Assembly (NCBI RefSeq): GCF_042681025.1
Contig: NZ_JBHUER010000009.1
Coordinates: 1 to 64,000, forward strand
DNA: 64,000 bases
Direction: 5' to 3'
Source of the DNA: Methylopila henanensis
Lineage (GTDB): Bacteria > Pseudomonadota > Alphaproteobacteria > Rhizobiales > Methylopilaceae
Below, piece after piece: positions 8,692 to 19,432 of this stretch (its first letter is position 1; the number at the start of each line of letters is the position of its first letter). The translations under genes were made by a program, and so were the position numbers. The notes under the pieces are model-generated. The model worked only from the letters and a program-made list of their open reading frames with translations. It ran no database searches and was not told the DNA's origin.

Positions 8692-8733
8692 CCCTCCTCC
8701 GCTTGCGGAGGAGGGGGACCATGCGCAGCATGG
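8692..8733. repeat. palindromic intergenic repeat between ppiC and argJ
   Basis: A perfect 11-bp inverted repeat, CCCTCCTCCGC / GCGGAGGAGGG (8692-8702 and 8705-8715, 2-bp spacer), is followed at once by CCATGC / GCATGG (8719-8724 and 8728-8733). Paired purine/pyrimidine palindromes of this kind are common between genes in Rhizobiales. It would form a stable hairpin in the ppiC-argJ transcript. Confidence 0.7.
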
Positions 8734-8780
8734 CGGGGGAGGCCCGGCGGAGGAGGTCCGCGCCGAGCGCTTCCCGTATG

Positions 8781-9719
8781 TTACGGCTTCGGCGCTTCGG
8801 CCGGCGGGGCGTCGGCGCCCGGGATCGCGGGCTGCGCCTGCGGCTCGCCGGCCTTGGTGCGCTCGACCTTGGCCTCGCCGCGCAGCTTGAGGATCAGGTC
8901 CTGCTGGGCGGTGCGCACCACATACTGCTCGATCTGGGGCTTGACCTGCTCGAACGGCGGGATCGGCCGCTCGCGCTTCTCGGTCACCTTGATGATATGG
9001 AAGCCGAACTGCGTCTTGACCGGGTCGGAGACCTTGTTCGGCTCGAGCTTGAACACGGCCTCGTCGAAGGCCGGCACCATCTGGCCCTTGCCGAAGAAGC
9101 CGAGGTCGCCGCCCTGCTTGGCGGAGCCCGGATCGGTCGAGACCTCGGTCGCGATCTCGGCGAAGTCCTCGCCCTTCCCGAGCCGCTCCTCGACCTTCTT
9201 GGCCTCGTCCTCGGTCTTGACCAGGATGTGGCTGGCGCGCACCTCCTGCTCGGGCTTCAGGTTCTTGGCGGTCTCGTCATAGAGCTTGCGCATAGCCTCG
9301 TCGGTGACGGCCGCCTTCGAGGTCTTCTGGAGCAGCTCCTCCATCAGCGCGCGGTCATGCAGATAGGCGATGCGCTGCTTGAACTCGGTGGTGTCGCCGA
9401 GCTTGTCCTTCTCGGCGGCCCGCGCCGCGATCTTCAGGTCGATCAGGTAGTTCAGCGCGTAGTCGCGCCGCTGCGGCTCGGTCATGGAGGCGAGAGACTG
9501 CTGCAGGTCCTCCTTCGCGAGCTCCACTTCGCCTGCGGTGATCTCGGCGCCGTCCACCGTCGCGAGCACCGTCTTCGGATCGGGCGTCGGCGCCTCGGCG
9601 GCGGGCGCGGCCGGAGCCGGCGGCGTCTGCGCCGCGGCGGGCGCGACGGCGGCGAGGATCAGCGCGAAAGAGGCGCCGAGCGCGGCGGAACGACAGCTCG
9701 GCGAAAGCGAAAATGTCAT
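8781..9719 (-). CDS. periplasmic peptidylprolyl isomerase (parvulin/PrsA-SurA type)
   Basis: A 312-residue secreted foldase. A signal peptide ends near residue 30 (APAAAQ), followed by an Ala/Pro-rich linker, a helical SurA-N-like region (about 50-155) and a parvulin domain (about 160-255) with VRASHILVKTEDEA and GGDLGFFGKGQMVPAFDEAVF. The tail is Pro/Ala-rich. It would assist folding of outer membrane or periplasmic proteins. The gene is divergent from secA, so export and folding functions share one intergenic region of 230 bp. Confidence 0.92.
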   Translation of the reverse strand: MTFSLSPSCRSAALGASFALILAAVAPAAAQTPPAPAAPAAEAPTPDPKTVLATVDGAEITAGEVELAKEDLQQSLASMTEPQRRDYALNYLIDLKIAARAAEKDKLGDTTEFKQRIAYLHDRALMEELLQKTSKAAVTDEAMRKLYDETAKNLKPEQEVRASHILVKTEDEAKKVEERLGKGEDFAEIATEVSTDPGSAKQGGDLGFFGKGQMVPAFDEAVFKLEPNKVSDPVKTQFGFHIIKVTEKRERPIPPFEQVKPQIEQYVVRTAQQDLILKLRGEAKVERTKAGEPQAQPAIPGADAPPAEAPKP

Positions 9720-9949
9720 GAGAACCTTCCGTTTTGAGCGTCGCAGCGCCCCAATCGCGCGGGAGAGTGTCGGAAAGGCCCATCATTGACAACCCTGAGG
9801 CTCCCTCTTATCTCGTCCGCTGCCGTCCGCCGCGCGCGAAGCGGCTCGAAATCGAGGGAGTTCCGGGCTCCCCTGACCGCCCCAGGGCGGCGTTCCGGCC
9901 CGGCCGATCCCCCGACGCGCGTTCCGCGCCACTCGAGAAAGGTTCGCCC

Positions 9950-12667
<2,718 letters not shown>

Positions 12668-12975
12668 GCTGGTCCCGCCTCCGCGGGAGCACGGCTTCGT
12701 AACCCTGCGGAAACGTCGGAGCGCATAGGCTCCGGCGGCATTTGCAACTCGTTCCAAGTTGGACCATATCTCGGCCCATGAGCAGGCGCGGACAGCGGAT
12801 CGAGGCGCGGACGACGGAGACCTTCGCGGGTCTCGCCGACCATGTGCGCCTGCCGTCGCGGTTCCATGCGCGTCTGTCGGCGATCAGCACGCGACTTCGC
12901 CGCTGATCCCGACCGCGCCGCGAGCCGGCGCGCCGCATCCGTCCGTTCCGCATTCCAAGGCCCCAGAGGCGCATC
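12668..12975. other. 308-bp intergenic region between secA and leuC
   Basis: No conserved gene, RNA or clear terminator is visible here. It holds one small plus-strand reading frame (12778-12906, described separately). No leucine-codon-rich leader peptide or attenuator hairpin is apparent before leuC. Confidence 0.5.
12778..12906 (+). CDS. possible small basic protein, 42 aa (uncertain)
   Basis: ATG 12778 opens a 42-codon frame encoding an Arg-rich peptide (MSRRGQRIEARTTETFAGLA, then a second basic half ending TRLRR). It ends 69 bp before leuC. There is no good ribosome binding site, and I recognise no family. High GC makes chance frames common, so this is listed only because it fills the longest gene-free stretch of the window. 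Confidence 0.15.
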   Translation: MSRRGQRIEARTTETFAGLADHVRLPSRFHARLSAISTRLRR

Positions 12976-14385
12976 ATGTCCGCCGCTCCCAAGACCCTGT
13001 ACGACAAGATCTTCGACGACCACATCGTCGACCGCCAGCCCGATGGCTCCGTCCTGCTCTACATCGACCGCCACCTCGTCCATGAGGTGACGAGCCCGCA
13101 GGCGTTCGAGGGCCTGCGCGCCACCGGCCGCAAGGTCCGCGCGCCGCACAAGACGCTGGCCGTGGTCGATCACAACGTGCCGACCTCCGACCGCAACCTG
13201 CCCAACCCCGACCCGGAGTCGGCGGCGCAGATCGCGGCGCTCGCCGAGAACACCCGCGAGTTCGGCATCGAGTACTATGACGAGTTCGACAAGCGTCAGG
13301 GCGTCGTCCACATCGTCGGTCCCGAGCAGGGATTCACCCTGCCCGGCGCCACCATCGTCTGCGGCGACAGCCACACCTCGACGCACGGCGCCTTCGGGGC
13401 GCTGGCGCACGGCATCGGCACGTCCGAGGTCGAGCACGTGCTCGCGACCCAGACGCTGATCCAGACCAAAGCCAGGAACATGCGCATCACCGTCGACGGC
13501 GCGCTGCCGGAAGGCGTGGGCGCGAAGGACGTGATCCTCGCGATCATCGGTGAGATCGGCACCGCCGGCGGCACCGGCTACGTGATGGAGTACGCCGGCG
13601 AGGCGATCCGGGCGCTGTCGATGGAAGGCCGCATGACGGTCTGCAACATGTCGATCGAGGGCGGCGCCCGCGCCGGCATGATCGCGCCGGACGAGACCAC
13701 CTACGCCTACGTCAAGGACCGCAAGCGCGCGCCGAAAGGCGACGCCTGGGACGCCGCGCGGCGCTACTGGGACACGCTGGTCTCCGACGAGGGCGCGCAT
13801 TTCGACCGCGAGGTCCGGCTCGACGCCGCCAACCTGCCGCCGATCGTCTCCTGGGGCACGAGCCCGCAGGACGTGGTCTCCGTCACCGGGCTCGTGCCGG
13901 ACCCGGACGCCGCCTCCGACGAGGGCAAGCGCGCCGCGATCAAGCGCGCGCTCGCCTATATGGGCCTGACCGCCGGCCAGAAGATCACCGACATCGCGCT
14001 CGACCGCGTGTTCATCGGCTCCTGCACCAACGGGCGCATCGAGGACCTGCGGCAGGCCGCGAAGATGGTCGCCGGCAAGACCGTCAACGCCAATGTCAGC
14101 GCCATGGTGGTTCCGGGCTCCGGCCTCGTGAAGGAGCAGGCCGAGGCCGAGGGCCTGGACCGCATCTTCAAGGCGGCCGGATTCGACTGGCGGGAGCCGG
14201 GCTGCTCCATGTGCCTCGCCATGAACCCGGACAAGCTGAAGCCCGAGGAGCGCTGCGCCTCGACCTCGAACCGCAACTTCGAGGGCCGTCAGGGCTTCCG
14301 CGGCCGCACCCATCTGGTGTCGCCGGCGATGGCGGCGGCGGCGGCGATCGCCGGCCGCTTCGTCGACATCCGCGACTGGCGCTGA
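12976..14385 (+). CDS. leuC: 3-isopropylmalate dehydratase large subunit
   Basis: A 469-residue LeuC, which with LeuD isomerises 2-isopropylmalate to 3-isopropylmalate in leucine synthesis. The 4Fe-4S ligands are C350 (GSCTNGR), C410 and C413 (GCSMCLAMN). CGDSHTSTHGAFG and GTSEVEHVLATQTL are also typical. leuD is not adjacent. A terminator-like hairpin follows the stop. Confidence 0.97.
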   Translation: MSAAPKTLYDKIFDDHIVDRQPDGSVLLYIDRHLVHEVTSPQAFEGLRATGRKVRAPHKTLAVVDHNVPTSDRNLPNPDPESAAQIAALAENTREFGIEYYDEFDKRQGVVHIVGPEQGFTLPGATIVCGDSHTSTHGAFGALAHGIGTSEVEHVLATQTLIQTKARNMRITVDGALPEGVGAKDVILAIIGEIGTAGGTGYVMEYAGEAIRALSMEGRMTVCNMSIEGGARAGMIAPDETTYAYVKDRKRAPKGDAWDAARRYWDTLVSDEGAHFDREVRLDAANLPPIVSWGTSPQDVVSVTGLVPDPDAASDEGKRAAIKRALAYMGLTAGQKITDIALDRVFIGSCTNGRIEDLRQAAKMVAGKTVNANVSAMVVPGSGLVKEQAEAEGLDRIFKAAGFDWREPGCSMCLAMNPDKLKPEERCASTSNRNFEGRQGFRGRTHLVSPAMAAAAAIAGRFVDIRDWR

Positions 14386-14393
14386 GGCGCCTC

Positions 14394-14421
14394 GGGGCCG
14401 CGCCCGCCGCGGCCCCCTTTT
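14394..14421 (+). terminator. rho-independent terminator after leuC
   Basis: GGGGCCGC and GCGGCCCC form an 8-bp perfect stem around a 7-nt loop (14394-14401 and 14409-14416), followed by C and TTTT. It lies 9 bp past the leuC stop. Confidence 0.6.
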
Positions 14422-14443
14422 CCGGCTTGAGGACACGTCCCGC

Positions 14444-14899
14444 ATGGCCCTGCGCATCGTCCGCCTCGGCGAGGCCGACGTTCCGCGGCTGACGCCGCTC
14501 ATCGCCGAATACTCGGCCGCGCTGATGCACGGGCCGGCGGCGGCGATCGACGAGGCCTATGTGGGCCGGCTGCTGAGCGACCGCGTGGTCGAGATCGCGG
14601 GCGCCGAGCTCGACGGCGAACTGGCCGGCTTCGGGCTCTATTACGACCTGCCCGAGGCGATCAGCGCGCGGCGCGCCGGCCAGCTCGACGATCTCTACGT
14701 GCGGCCTTCCGCGCGCGGGCGCGGCGTGGCCGCGGCCCTGATCGCGCACATCGCCGAGGCCGGCGCGGCGCGCGACTGGGTCCATCTGCGCTGGATGGTT
14801 CCCGAGGGCAGCTCCGCGATCCCGCTCTACGAACGCGTCGCGGAGCCGGCGCCCTGGCTCAACTTCGTGGTCCGCATCGACCGTACGGTCGCGTGGTGA
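14444..14899 (+). CDS. GNAT family N-acetyltransferase
   Basis: A 151-residue GNAT acyltransferase. The acetyl-CoA-binding motif A is LDDLYVRPSARGRGVAAALIAHI, with the R/Q-x-x-G-x-G/A pattern at RGRGVA. The substrate is unknown. It sits between the leuC terminator and a strong bidirectional terminator, so it is probably a single-gene unit. Confidence 0.85.
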   Translation: MALRIVRLGEADVPRLTPLIAEYSAALMHGPAAAIDEAYVGRLLSDRVVEIAGAELDGELAGFGLYYDLPEAISARRAGQLDDLYVRPSARGRGVAAALIAHIAEAGAARDWVHLRWMVPEGSSAIPLYERVAEPAPWLNFVVRIDRTVAW

Positions 14900-14901
14900 G
14901 G

Positions 14902-14943
14902 AAACGAAAAGGCGGCGGACCCTGGGGTCCGCCGCCTTCGTTT
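14902..14943. terminator. bidirectional rho-independent terminator
   Basis: A long stem (AAGGCGGCGGACC with GGTCCGCCGCCTT) is flanked by A-rich sequence on the left and TTCGTTT on the right. It therefore works in either direction between the convergent GNAT gene and small secreted protein gene. Confidence 0.85.
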
Positions 14944-14965
14944 CAGGTCGGATCAGACGCGTCGC

Positions 14966-15274
14966 TCAGTTGACGCGGATCGAGATGCCCGGACGCGGAT
15001 CGTGGTGGCGATAGTGCGGACGCGGCGCGTAGTAGCGACGGTTGTCGCGGTACACGCGACGCTCGACGACGCGCGGGCGGGTGCACTCGCGGGTGCGGGT
15101 GATGCGCACGACGCCGTTGCGGCGAACGCGCTTCTCGACCGTGCGGCAGGCGCTGTCGTTCACGACGCCCGTAGTCACGACGGTCGACTTCACCACCGGC
15201 GCCGCCGAGGCCGGAGCCAGCGCGAACACGCCGAGGCCGAGAGCGAGGCCCGTCGAAAGCAGAAAGGTCTTCAT
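14966..15274 (-). CDS. small secreted protein, paralogue 1
   Basis: A 102-residue protein starting at ATG 15274, behind GGAG at a good distance. A signal peptide (MKTFLLSTGLALGLG...APASAA) is followed by a core with two conserved cysteines (DSACRTVEKRV and TRECTRP) and a tail rich in Arg, Tyr and His, ending GISIRVN. I recognise no named domain. A close paralogue lies immediately upstream on the same strand (15492-15815), with the same signal peptide, Cys spacing and Arg-Ile-x-Asn ending. The cysteines probably form one disulfide in the periplasm. Confidence 0.75.
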   Translation of the reverse strand: MKTFLLSTGLALGLGVFALAPASAAPVVKSTVVTTGVVNDSACRTVEKRVRRNGVVRITRTRECTRPRVVERRVYRDNRRYYAPRPHYRHHDPRPGISIRVN

Positions 15275-15430
15275 CGTCCTGTTCTCCAAGTCGTTTCCCG
15301 AGGCGGGCCGAGCGACGCGCGGCCGTCTATGCTTGCGAGGATGGCGCGTCGTTCGTGAACCGGCGCTTAGGCCGCCATTCACAAGCGGTTCATCCCTTCG
15401 GCCCTCGCCGAAAACGCGACCCCGGACATG

Positions 15431-15455
15431 NNNNNNNNNNNNNNNNNNNNNNNNN
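15431..15455. other. assembly gap (25 N)
   Basis: A run of 25 N lies in the spacer between the two paralogous secreted-protein genes. The true distance is unknown, and a further paralogue could be missing. Confidence 0.95.
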
Positions 15456-15491
15456 CCGGACGCCCTGAGGTGGCAGGCTGTTGGTTAAGGA

Positions 15492-15815
15492 TCAGTTGCC
15501 GATGCGGATGTTGAGGCCCGGCCGGTCGTCGTAGCGGCGGCGATCGACGTAGCGGCGGTCGTCATAACGACGGCGGTCGTCGCGATAGACCCGCCGCTCG
15601 TAGCGGTCGCGGTCCCGGGTGCACTCCTGCTGGCGCGTGATCCGGGTAACGCCGTTGCGCGTCACACGCTTCTCGACCGTGCGGCAGGCGACGTCCGTGA
15701 CCGCCGGCGACACGGCGACCGTCCCGCGCGCGCCGATAGGCGCGGCGGAGGCCGGAGCGAACGCGAGAGCGCCAAGACCGGCGGCGAGGGCAGTCGACAG
15801 GATGAGGTTCTTCAC
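15492..15815 (-). CDS. small secreted protein, paralogue 2
   Basis: A 107-residue protein starting at GTG 15815, behind GGAG; the start is supported by alignment with paralogue 1 (MKNLILSTALAAGLG against MKTFLLSTGLALGLG). After the signal peptide the core has VACRTVEKRVTRNGVTRITR and QECTRDRD, sharing both cysteines. The tail is almost entirely Arg, Asp and Tyr (for example RRYDDRRYVDRRRYDDRPG), a low-complexity highly charged extension. Function is unknown. An envelope location is inferred from the signal peptide. Confidence 0.75.
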   Translation of the reverse strand: MKNLILSTALAAGLGALAFAPASAAPIGARGTVAVSPAVTDVACRTVEKRVTRNGVTRITRQQECTRDRDRYERRVYRDDRRRYDDRRYVDRRRYDDRPGLNIRIGN

Positions 15816-15969
15816 GTCGTTTTCTCCGTCTAGGGCGCAGTCCGTCGTTGCGCTCGAACGGCGCATCTCGTTTCTGTTTTCTGTTCGTCGGGACTTCCGC
15901 TGGGACGCTGCGGGTCCTGTGCCGTTAAAACAACTGTGAGCGGAGTCCGTTCCGCGCGGAGCGCAAGAA

Positions 15970-16185
15970 ATGACGAAAGACGAGCAGCGACGGGCGATGG
16001 CTCGACTGTCGGCCGCGGACGATCTTCTTGGCGGCTCGGCGCGCGAGACCATCGGATCGTCCGAGCCCGAAGACCGGACCGAGCTCTGGGCGCGCCGTTT
16101 CGGGCGCGGGCTCGCGATCCTCGCCTCGATCGGGCTGATCGCCTGGGTTCTCGCGAACCTCGCCGCTCAGGGAGGCGCCTCGTGA
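15970..16185 (+). CDS. small single-pass membrane protein
   Basis: A 71-residue protein with a charged N-terminal half (DEQRRAMARLSAADDLLGG) and one hydrophobic segment at about 48-66 (LAILASIGLIAWVLANLAAQ). No family is recognised. Its stop overlaps the GTG start of the metallopeptidase-like gene by 4 bp, which argues that it is a real gene and translationally coupled to it. Confidence 0.65.
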   Translation: MTKDEQRRAMARLSAADDLLGGSARETIGSSEPEDRTELWARRFGRGLAILASIGLIAWVLANLAAQGGAS

Positions 16186-16604
16186 GCGTCGACTGGGCGG
16201 CCCTGGCCGCGCCGGACCTCGCCGAGTTCGAGCGGCTGGCCGAACAGGCCTACGCGCGCCTTCCCGAGGCGTTCCGCGCGCTCAGCAAAGGCGTCGTGCT
16301 GCGGATCGACGACTTCCCGACCGAGGACGTGCTGCGCGAGCTCGACGCCGAGACCGAGTTCGATCTGCTCGGCCTGTTCACGGGCGTCGGCCTCGCGCAG
16401 GGCGAGGAGATGTCCCGCACCGGCCAGATGCCGAACGTCGTGCATCTCTACCGGCGCCCGATCCTCGATTACTGGGCGGAGCACGACGAGACGCTCGGAG
16501 CGATCGTCACACACGTGCTGATCCATGAGATCGGCCATCATTTCGGCCTGTCCGACGAGGACATGGAAGCGATCGAGGCCGGCGCGGAAGCCGCCGAGGC
16601 TTGA
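16182..16604 (+). CDS. metallopeptidase family protein (minimal zincin, DUF1025)
   Basis: A 140-residue protein starting at GTG 16182. The zinc-binding signature HEIGHHFGLSDEDM near the C-terminus (HExxHxxGxSDxxM) defines the small zincin family formerly called DUF1025. The N-terminal AYARLPEAFRALSKGVVLRIDDFP and GLFTGVGL are also family-typical. No substrate is known for the family. It is coupled to the small membrane protein upstream, which might localise it. Confidence 0.88.
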   Translation: MSVDWAALAAPDLAEFERLAEQAYARLPEAFRALSKGVVLRIDDFPTEDVLRELDAETEFDLLGLFTGVGLAQGEEMSRTGQMPNVVHLYRRPILDYWAEHDETLGAIVTHVLIHEIGHHFGLSDEDMEAIEAGAEAAEA

Positions 16605-16656
16605 TCCCGCGCCCCGCCGTCGCCACGTGAACGGCGGGGTCGGCAGGAGGGACGCG

Positions 16657-17001
16657 ATGGCCTTCAAGGGCGAGGATGCGGCGCGGCTGGCGCGCGACTT
16701 CTGGCCGAAGCTGAAGCGGGTGGCGCGGCATGTGCCCTTCGCGGAAGACGCGGTCGCCGCCTACTACTGCGCGATGGACCAGGAGACGCCGCATCATGTG
16801 CGCGCGACCCTGATCGGCGCGCTCGTCTATTTCGTGCTGCCGATCGACCTCACGCCGGACTTCCTGCCCGTGATCGGCTTCCTCGACGACGCCAACGTGC
16901 TCGCCGCGGCGCTCGCGACCGTGCGCCTGCATATGACTGACCGCCACCGCGAGGCCGCGCGCCGGACGCTCGCCGAGGAAGGGCTCGCGGACCCCGCCTG
17001 A
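16657..17001 (+). CDS. YkvA family protein (DUF1232)
   Basis: A 114-residue protein starting at ATG 16657, preceded by AGGAGG. It carries the YkvA signature LPIDLTPDFLPVIGFLDD inside a hydrophobic stretch (about residues 55-85), which suggests membrane association. The family is widespread and without firm function. It follows the zincin gene by 52 bp. Confidence 0.88.
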   Translation: MAFKGEDAARLARDFWPKLKRVARHVPFAEDAVAAYYCAMDQETPHHVRATLIGALVYFVLPIDLTPDFLPVIGFLDDANVLAAALATVRLHMTDRHREAARRTLAEEGLADPA

Positions 17002-17024
17002 GCGTCCCCGCCTGCGGCCGGAGC

Positions 17025-17999
17025 TCAGGGCTGGACGAGGATCTTGCCCTTGGCCTCCCGGCGGGCGATCCGGCCGATCGCCTCGGCCGTCTCCGCCATC
17101 GGCAGCACGGCGTCCACATGGGCGGAGATGTCGCCGTCCGCCGCCCAGCCGAACAGGCGGGCGAGCTCGGCCCTGTGCGCCGCGGGCTCGCGCTCGGCGT
17201 GCGCGCTCCAGAACACGCCGCGCACGTCCGCGCCCTTCAGCATCGGCAGGTTGAGCGGCAGCTTGGGGATGTCGCCCGCCGCGAAGCCGATCACCAGATG
17301 GCGTCCGCGCCACGCGAGCGCCCTGACCGAAGCCTCGGTCGCGTCGCCGCCGACGGGATCGTAGACCACGTCCACGCCGCGCCCGCCGGTCAGCTCCTTC
17401 AGCCGGAGCTTCAGGTCCTCGGTCGAATAGTCGATCAACTCGTCCGCCCCCCGCGAGCGCGCGAAGGCGAGCTTGTCGGCGGAAGAGGCGCAGGCGATCA
17501 CCCGCGCGCCGAGCAGCTTGCCGATCTCGACCGCCGCGAGCCCGACGCCGCCGCTCGCGCCGAGCACGGCGAGCGTTTCGCCCCGCTTCAGCGCGCCGCG
17601 GTCGGCGAGCGCGTGCAGCGTGGTGCCGTAGGTGATGATGAGCCCCGCCGCCTTGTCGAGGCCAAGCTCGTCGGGCACCAGCGTCAGCGCCTCCGCCGCG
17701 ACCACGACCTTCTCGCGGCACGCCCCGTAGCCCAGATAGCCGGCGACCCGGTCACCGACCGCAAGCCCCTCCACGCCGGGCCCGACCTCCGCCACCACGC
17801 CCGACATCTCGCCGCCGGGCGAGAACGGCAGCGCGGGCTTGGTCTGGTAGCGCCCGCGCGTGATCAGCGTGTCGAAGAAGTTGAGCGCGGCGTAGGCGAC
17901 GTCGACCACGACCTCGCCGGGCCCCGCGACGGGATCGGGCAGCTCCGCAACGACGAGCGACTCGGGTCCGGCGAGTTCGACGCACAGCACGGCCAGCAT
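17025..17999 (-). CDS. NADPH:quinone oxidoreductase family protein (MDR superfamily)
   Basis: A 324-residue medium-chain dehydrogenase/reductase of the zinc-free quinone oxidoreductase type. The N-terminal GroES-like half contains PGGEMSGVVAEVGPGV, and the Rossmann half has LGASGGVGLAAVEIGKLLGA for NADPH. It probably reduces quinones or other enones. It is 55 bp downstream of the ECF sigma factor gene on the same strand, so the two may be co-transcribed. Confidence 0.88.
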   Translation of the reverse strand: MLAVLCVELAGPESLVVAELPDPVAGPGEVVVDVAYAALNFFDTLITRGRYQTKPALPFSPGGEMSGVVAEVGPGVEGLAVGDRVAGYLGYGACREKVVVAAEALTLVPDELGLDKAAGLIITYGTTLHALADRGALKRGETLAVLGASGGVGLAAVEIGKLLGARVIACASSADKLAFARSRGADELIDYSTEDLKLRLKELTGGRGVDVVYDPVGGDATEASVRALAWRGRHLVIGFAAGDIPKLPLNLPMLKGADVRGVFWSAHAEREPAAHRAELARLFGWAADGDISAHVDAVLPMAETAEAIGRIARREAKGKILVQP

Positions 18000-18054
18000 G
18001 GAGGATCGGTCCTGAGGGGTTTGGGAGCGGGATGGGCCGGAGCGTCCGGCGCGG

Positions 18055-18633
18055 TCAGCTCGCGTCGACGAGGCCGTCGGTCTCGAGCCGCCGCCTCAGG
18101 CGGCTGAACGCGAGCCGGATGCGCGATTTCACGGTCCCGAGCGGCAGGCCTTCGGATTCCGCGATCTCGCTGTGCGAGCGCCCCTCGAAGAACGCCAGCC
18201 GCACGAGGTTGAACTGCTCCGGCGGCAGGGTCGCCATGGCCCGGCGCACGAAACCCTCGCGCTCGCTGGCGTCGAGCGCGGCGTCCGGCTGCGGCGCGTC
18301 GTCGATCGGGGAGACGGCGTCCTCGAGGTCCACGGTCTGGCCGCGGGCGCGACGCATCAGGTCGATCCTGCGGTTGCGCGCGATCCGATAGAGCCACGTG
18401 CCAACCGAGGACTTCTGCCGGTCGAACAGCCCGGCCTTGCGCCACAGCGCGACCATCGCGTCCTGAGCCACCTCCTCGGCCACGGCGGAATCCGCGCCGA
18501 GCCGCTGCAGATAGGCCGACAGCCGCGGCGCGTAATGGTCGAACAGCTCCGCGAACGCCTCGCGATCCTGCGATCGCGCCACGCGCTCGACCAGGTCCGC
18601 CATTCTCGCAGCGAGGCCGGGGGGCGTGTTCAC
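18055..18633 (-). CDS. ECF-type RNA polymerase sigma factor
   Basis: A 192-residue sigma-70 family protein with only regions 2 and 4. Region 2 is seen in FAELFDHYAPRLSAYLQRLG and EEVAQDAMVALWRK. Region 4 is seen in LPPEQFNLVRLAFFEGRS and the helix-turn-helix SEIAESEGLPLGTVKSRIRL. It resembles the RpoE/SigK-like ECFs that in alphaproteobacteria are often paired with a ChrR-type zinc anti-sigma factor. No anti-sigma gene follows; a quinone oxidoreductase does. The start is GTG 18633; ATG 18603 is an alternative. Confidence 0.9.
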   Translation of the reverse strand: MNTPPGLAARMADLVERVARSQDREAFAELFDHYAPRLSAYLQRLGADSAVAEEVAQDAMVALWRKAGLFDRQKSSVGTWLYRIARNRRIDLMRRARGQTVDLEDAVSPIDDAPQPDAALDASEREGFVRRAMATLPPEQFNLVRLAFFEGRSHSEIAESEGLPLGTVKSRIRLAFSRLRRRLETDGLVDAS

Positions 18634-18880
18634 CTGTCAGGGCACCTGAACGATGGGCCGGGCGAGCGGCCGGCGGCCGCGAACGATAGCGCCGTTTTCC
18701 ACCGCTCACCAATCCCTGAAGATCCAAAGCCGCGCGGGTCGGCGAAATGGTCAAATTTTCTAAACTTTTGCCGTACGTTCATGCGGCGGGCGACCTCAAG
18801 CGCGCGGAACGCGCATCGGCCCGGCCACGGAGATTGCGCCGCCCTCACCGGCGGCCCGTAATGTGAAAGCGACGCCTACC
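18634..18880. promoter_or_regulatory. divergent intergenic region between ECF sigma gene and ialB-like gene
   Basis: A 247-bp region holding an AT-rich patch at about 18748-18780 (TCAAATTTTCTAAACTTTTG), conspicuous in this GC-rich sequence and likely to contain promoter elements for one or both flanking genes. I could not assign a -35/-10 pair with confidence. Confidence 0.35.
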
Positions 18881-19420
18881 ATGAGCTTCAGCCTCCGCAC
18901 CGCAACGGTCTTCGCCGTCGGCCTCATGCTTTCGTCGATCGGCGCCGAGTCCGCCCTTGCGCAGGCCGCGCAGTCGGCCCAGCCCGTCGAGCTCGGGAAG
19001 TACAACGCCTGGAACGCCTACTCGGCTCCGGGGAAGGGCGGCAAAATCTGCTACGCGCTGGCGCAGCCGACCTCGCGCCGGCCGAACGGGCTGAACCGCG
19101 ATCCGGCCTATTTCTTCATCTCGAACCGGCCGCGGGAGAACGTCCGCAACGAGGTTAGCGTCGTGATCGGCTTCACCGCCAAGCCCGACAGCAAGGTCGA
19201 GATCGACATCGGCGGGACCGAATTCACGCTCTACCCGCGCGCCGACGGCGCCTTCATGCAGTCGGCCGAGGAAGAGGCGAAGTTCGTCGCCGCGCTGAAG
19301 GGCGCCCGCCGCAACATGACGATGAAGTCGACCTCGTTGCGCGGCAACGTCACCACCGACACCTATTCGGTCGCCGGCGTCACCGCCGCGATCGAGCGCA
19401 TCGACCGCGAGTGCCGCTGA
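18881..19420 (+). CDS. invasion-associated locus B (IalB) family secreted protein
   Basis: A 179-residue exported protein. A signal peptide ends near SALAQ, then comes the family pattern of a short-strand domain: KGGKICYALAQPTSRRPNGLNRD, YFFISNRPRENVRNEVSVVIGF and a C-terminal Cys-containing helix (IERIDRECR). IalB was named in Bartonella, but homologues occur in most Rhizobiales without a link to invasion. GTG 18863 is an alternative start. The gene is convergent with truA. Confidence 0.85.
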   Translation: MSFSLRTATVFAVGLMLSSIGAESALAQAAQSAQPVELGKYNAWNAYSAPGKGGKICYALAQPTSRRPNGLNRDPAYFFISNRPRENVRNEVSVVIGFTAKPDSKVEIDIGGTEFTLYPRADGAFMQSAEEEAKFVAALKGARRNMTMKSTSLRGNVTTDTYSVAGVTAAIERIDRECR

Positions 19421-19432
19421 GGCCGGAGCGCC

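Noticed and set aside
9734..9949. A 72-residue N-terminal extension of SecA.
   Set aside because: The extension has no SecA homology, and a good ribosome binding site precedes ATG 9950.
12668..12975. A leucine attenuator or T-box before leuC.
   Set aside because: No Leu-rich leader peptide, no terminator/antiterminator pair and no T-box sequence could be found.
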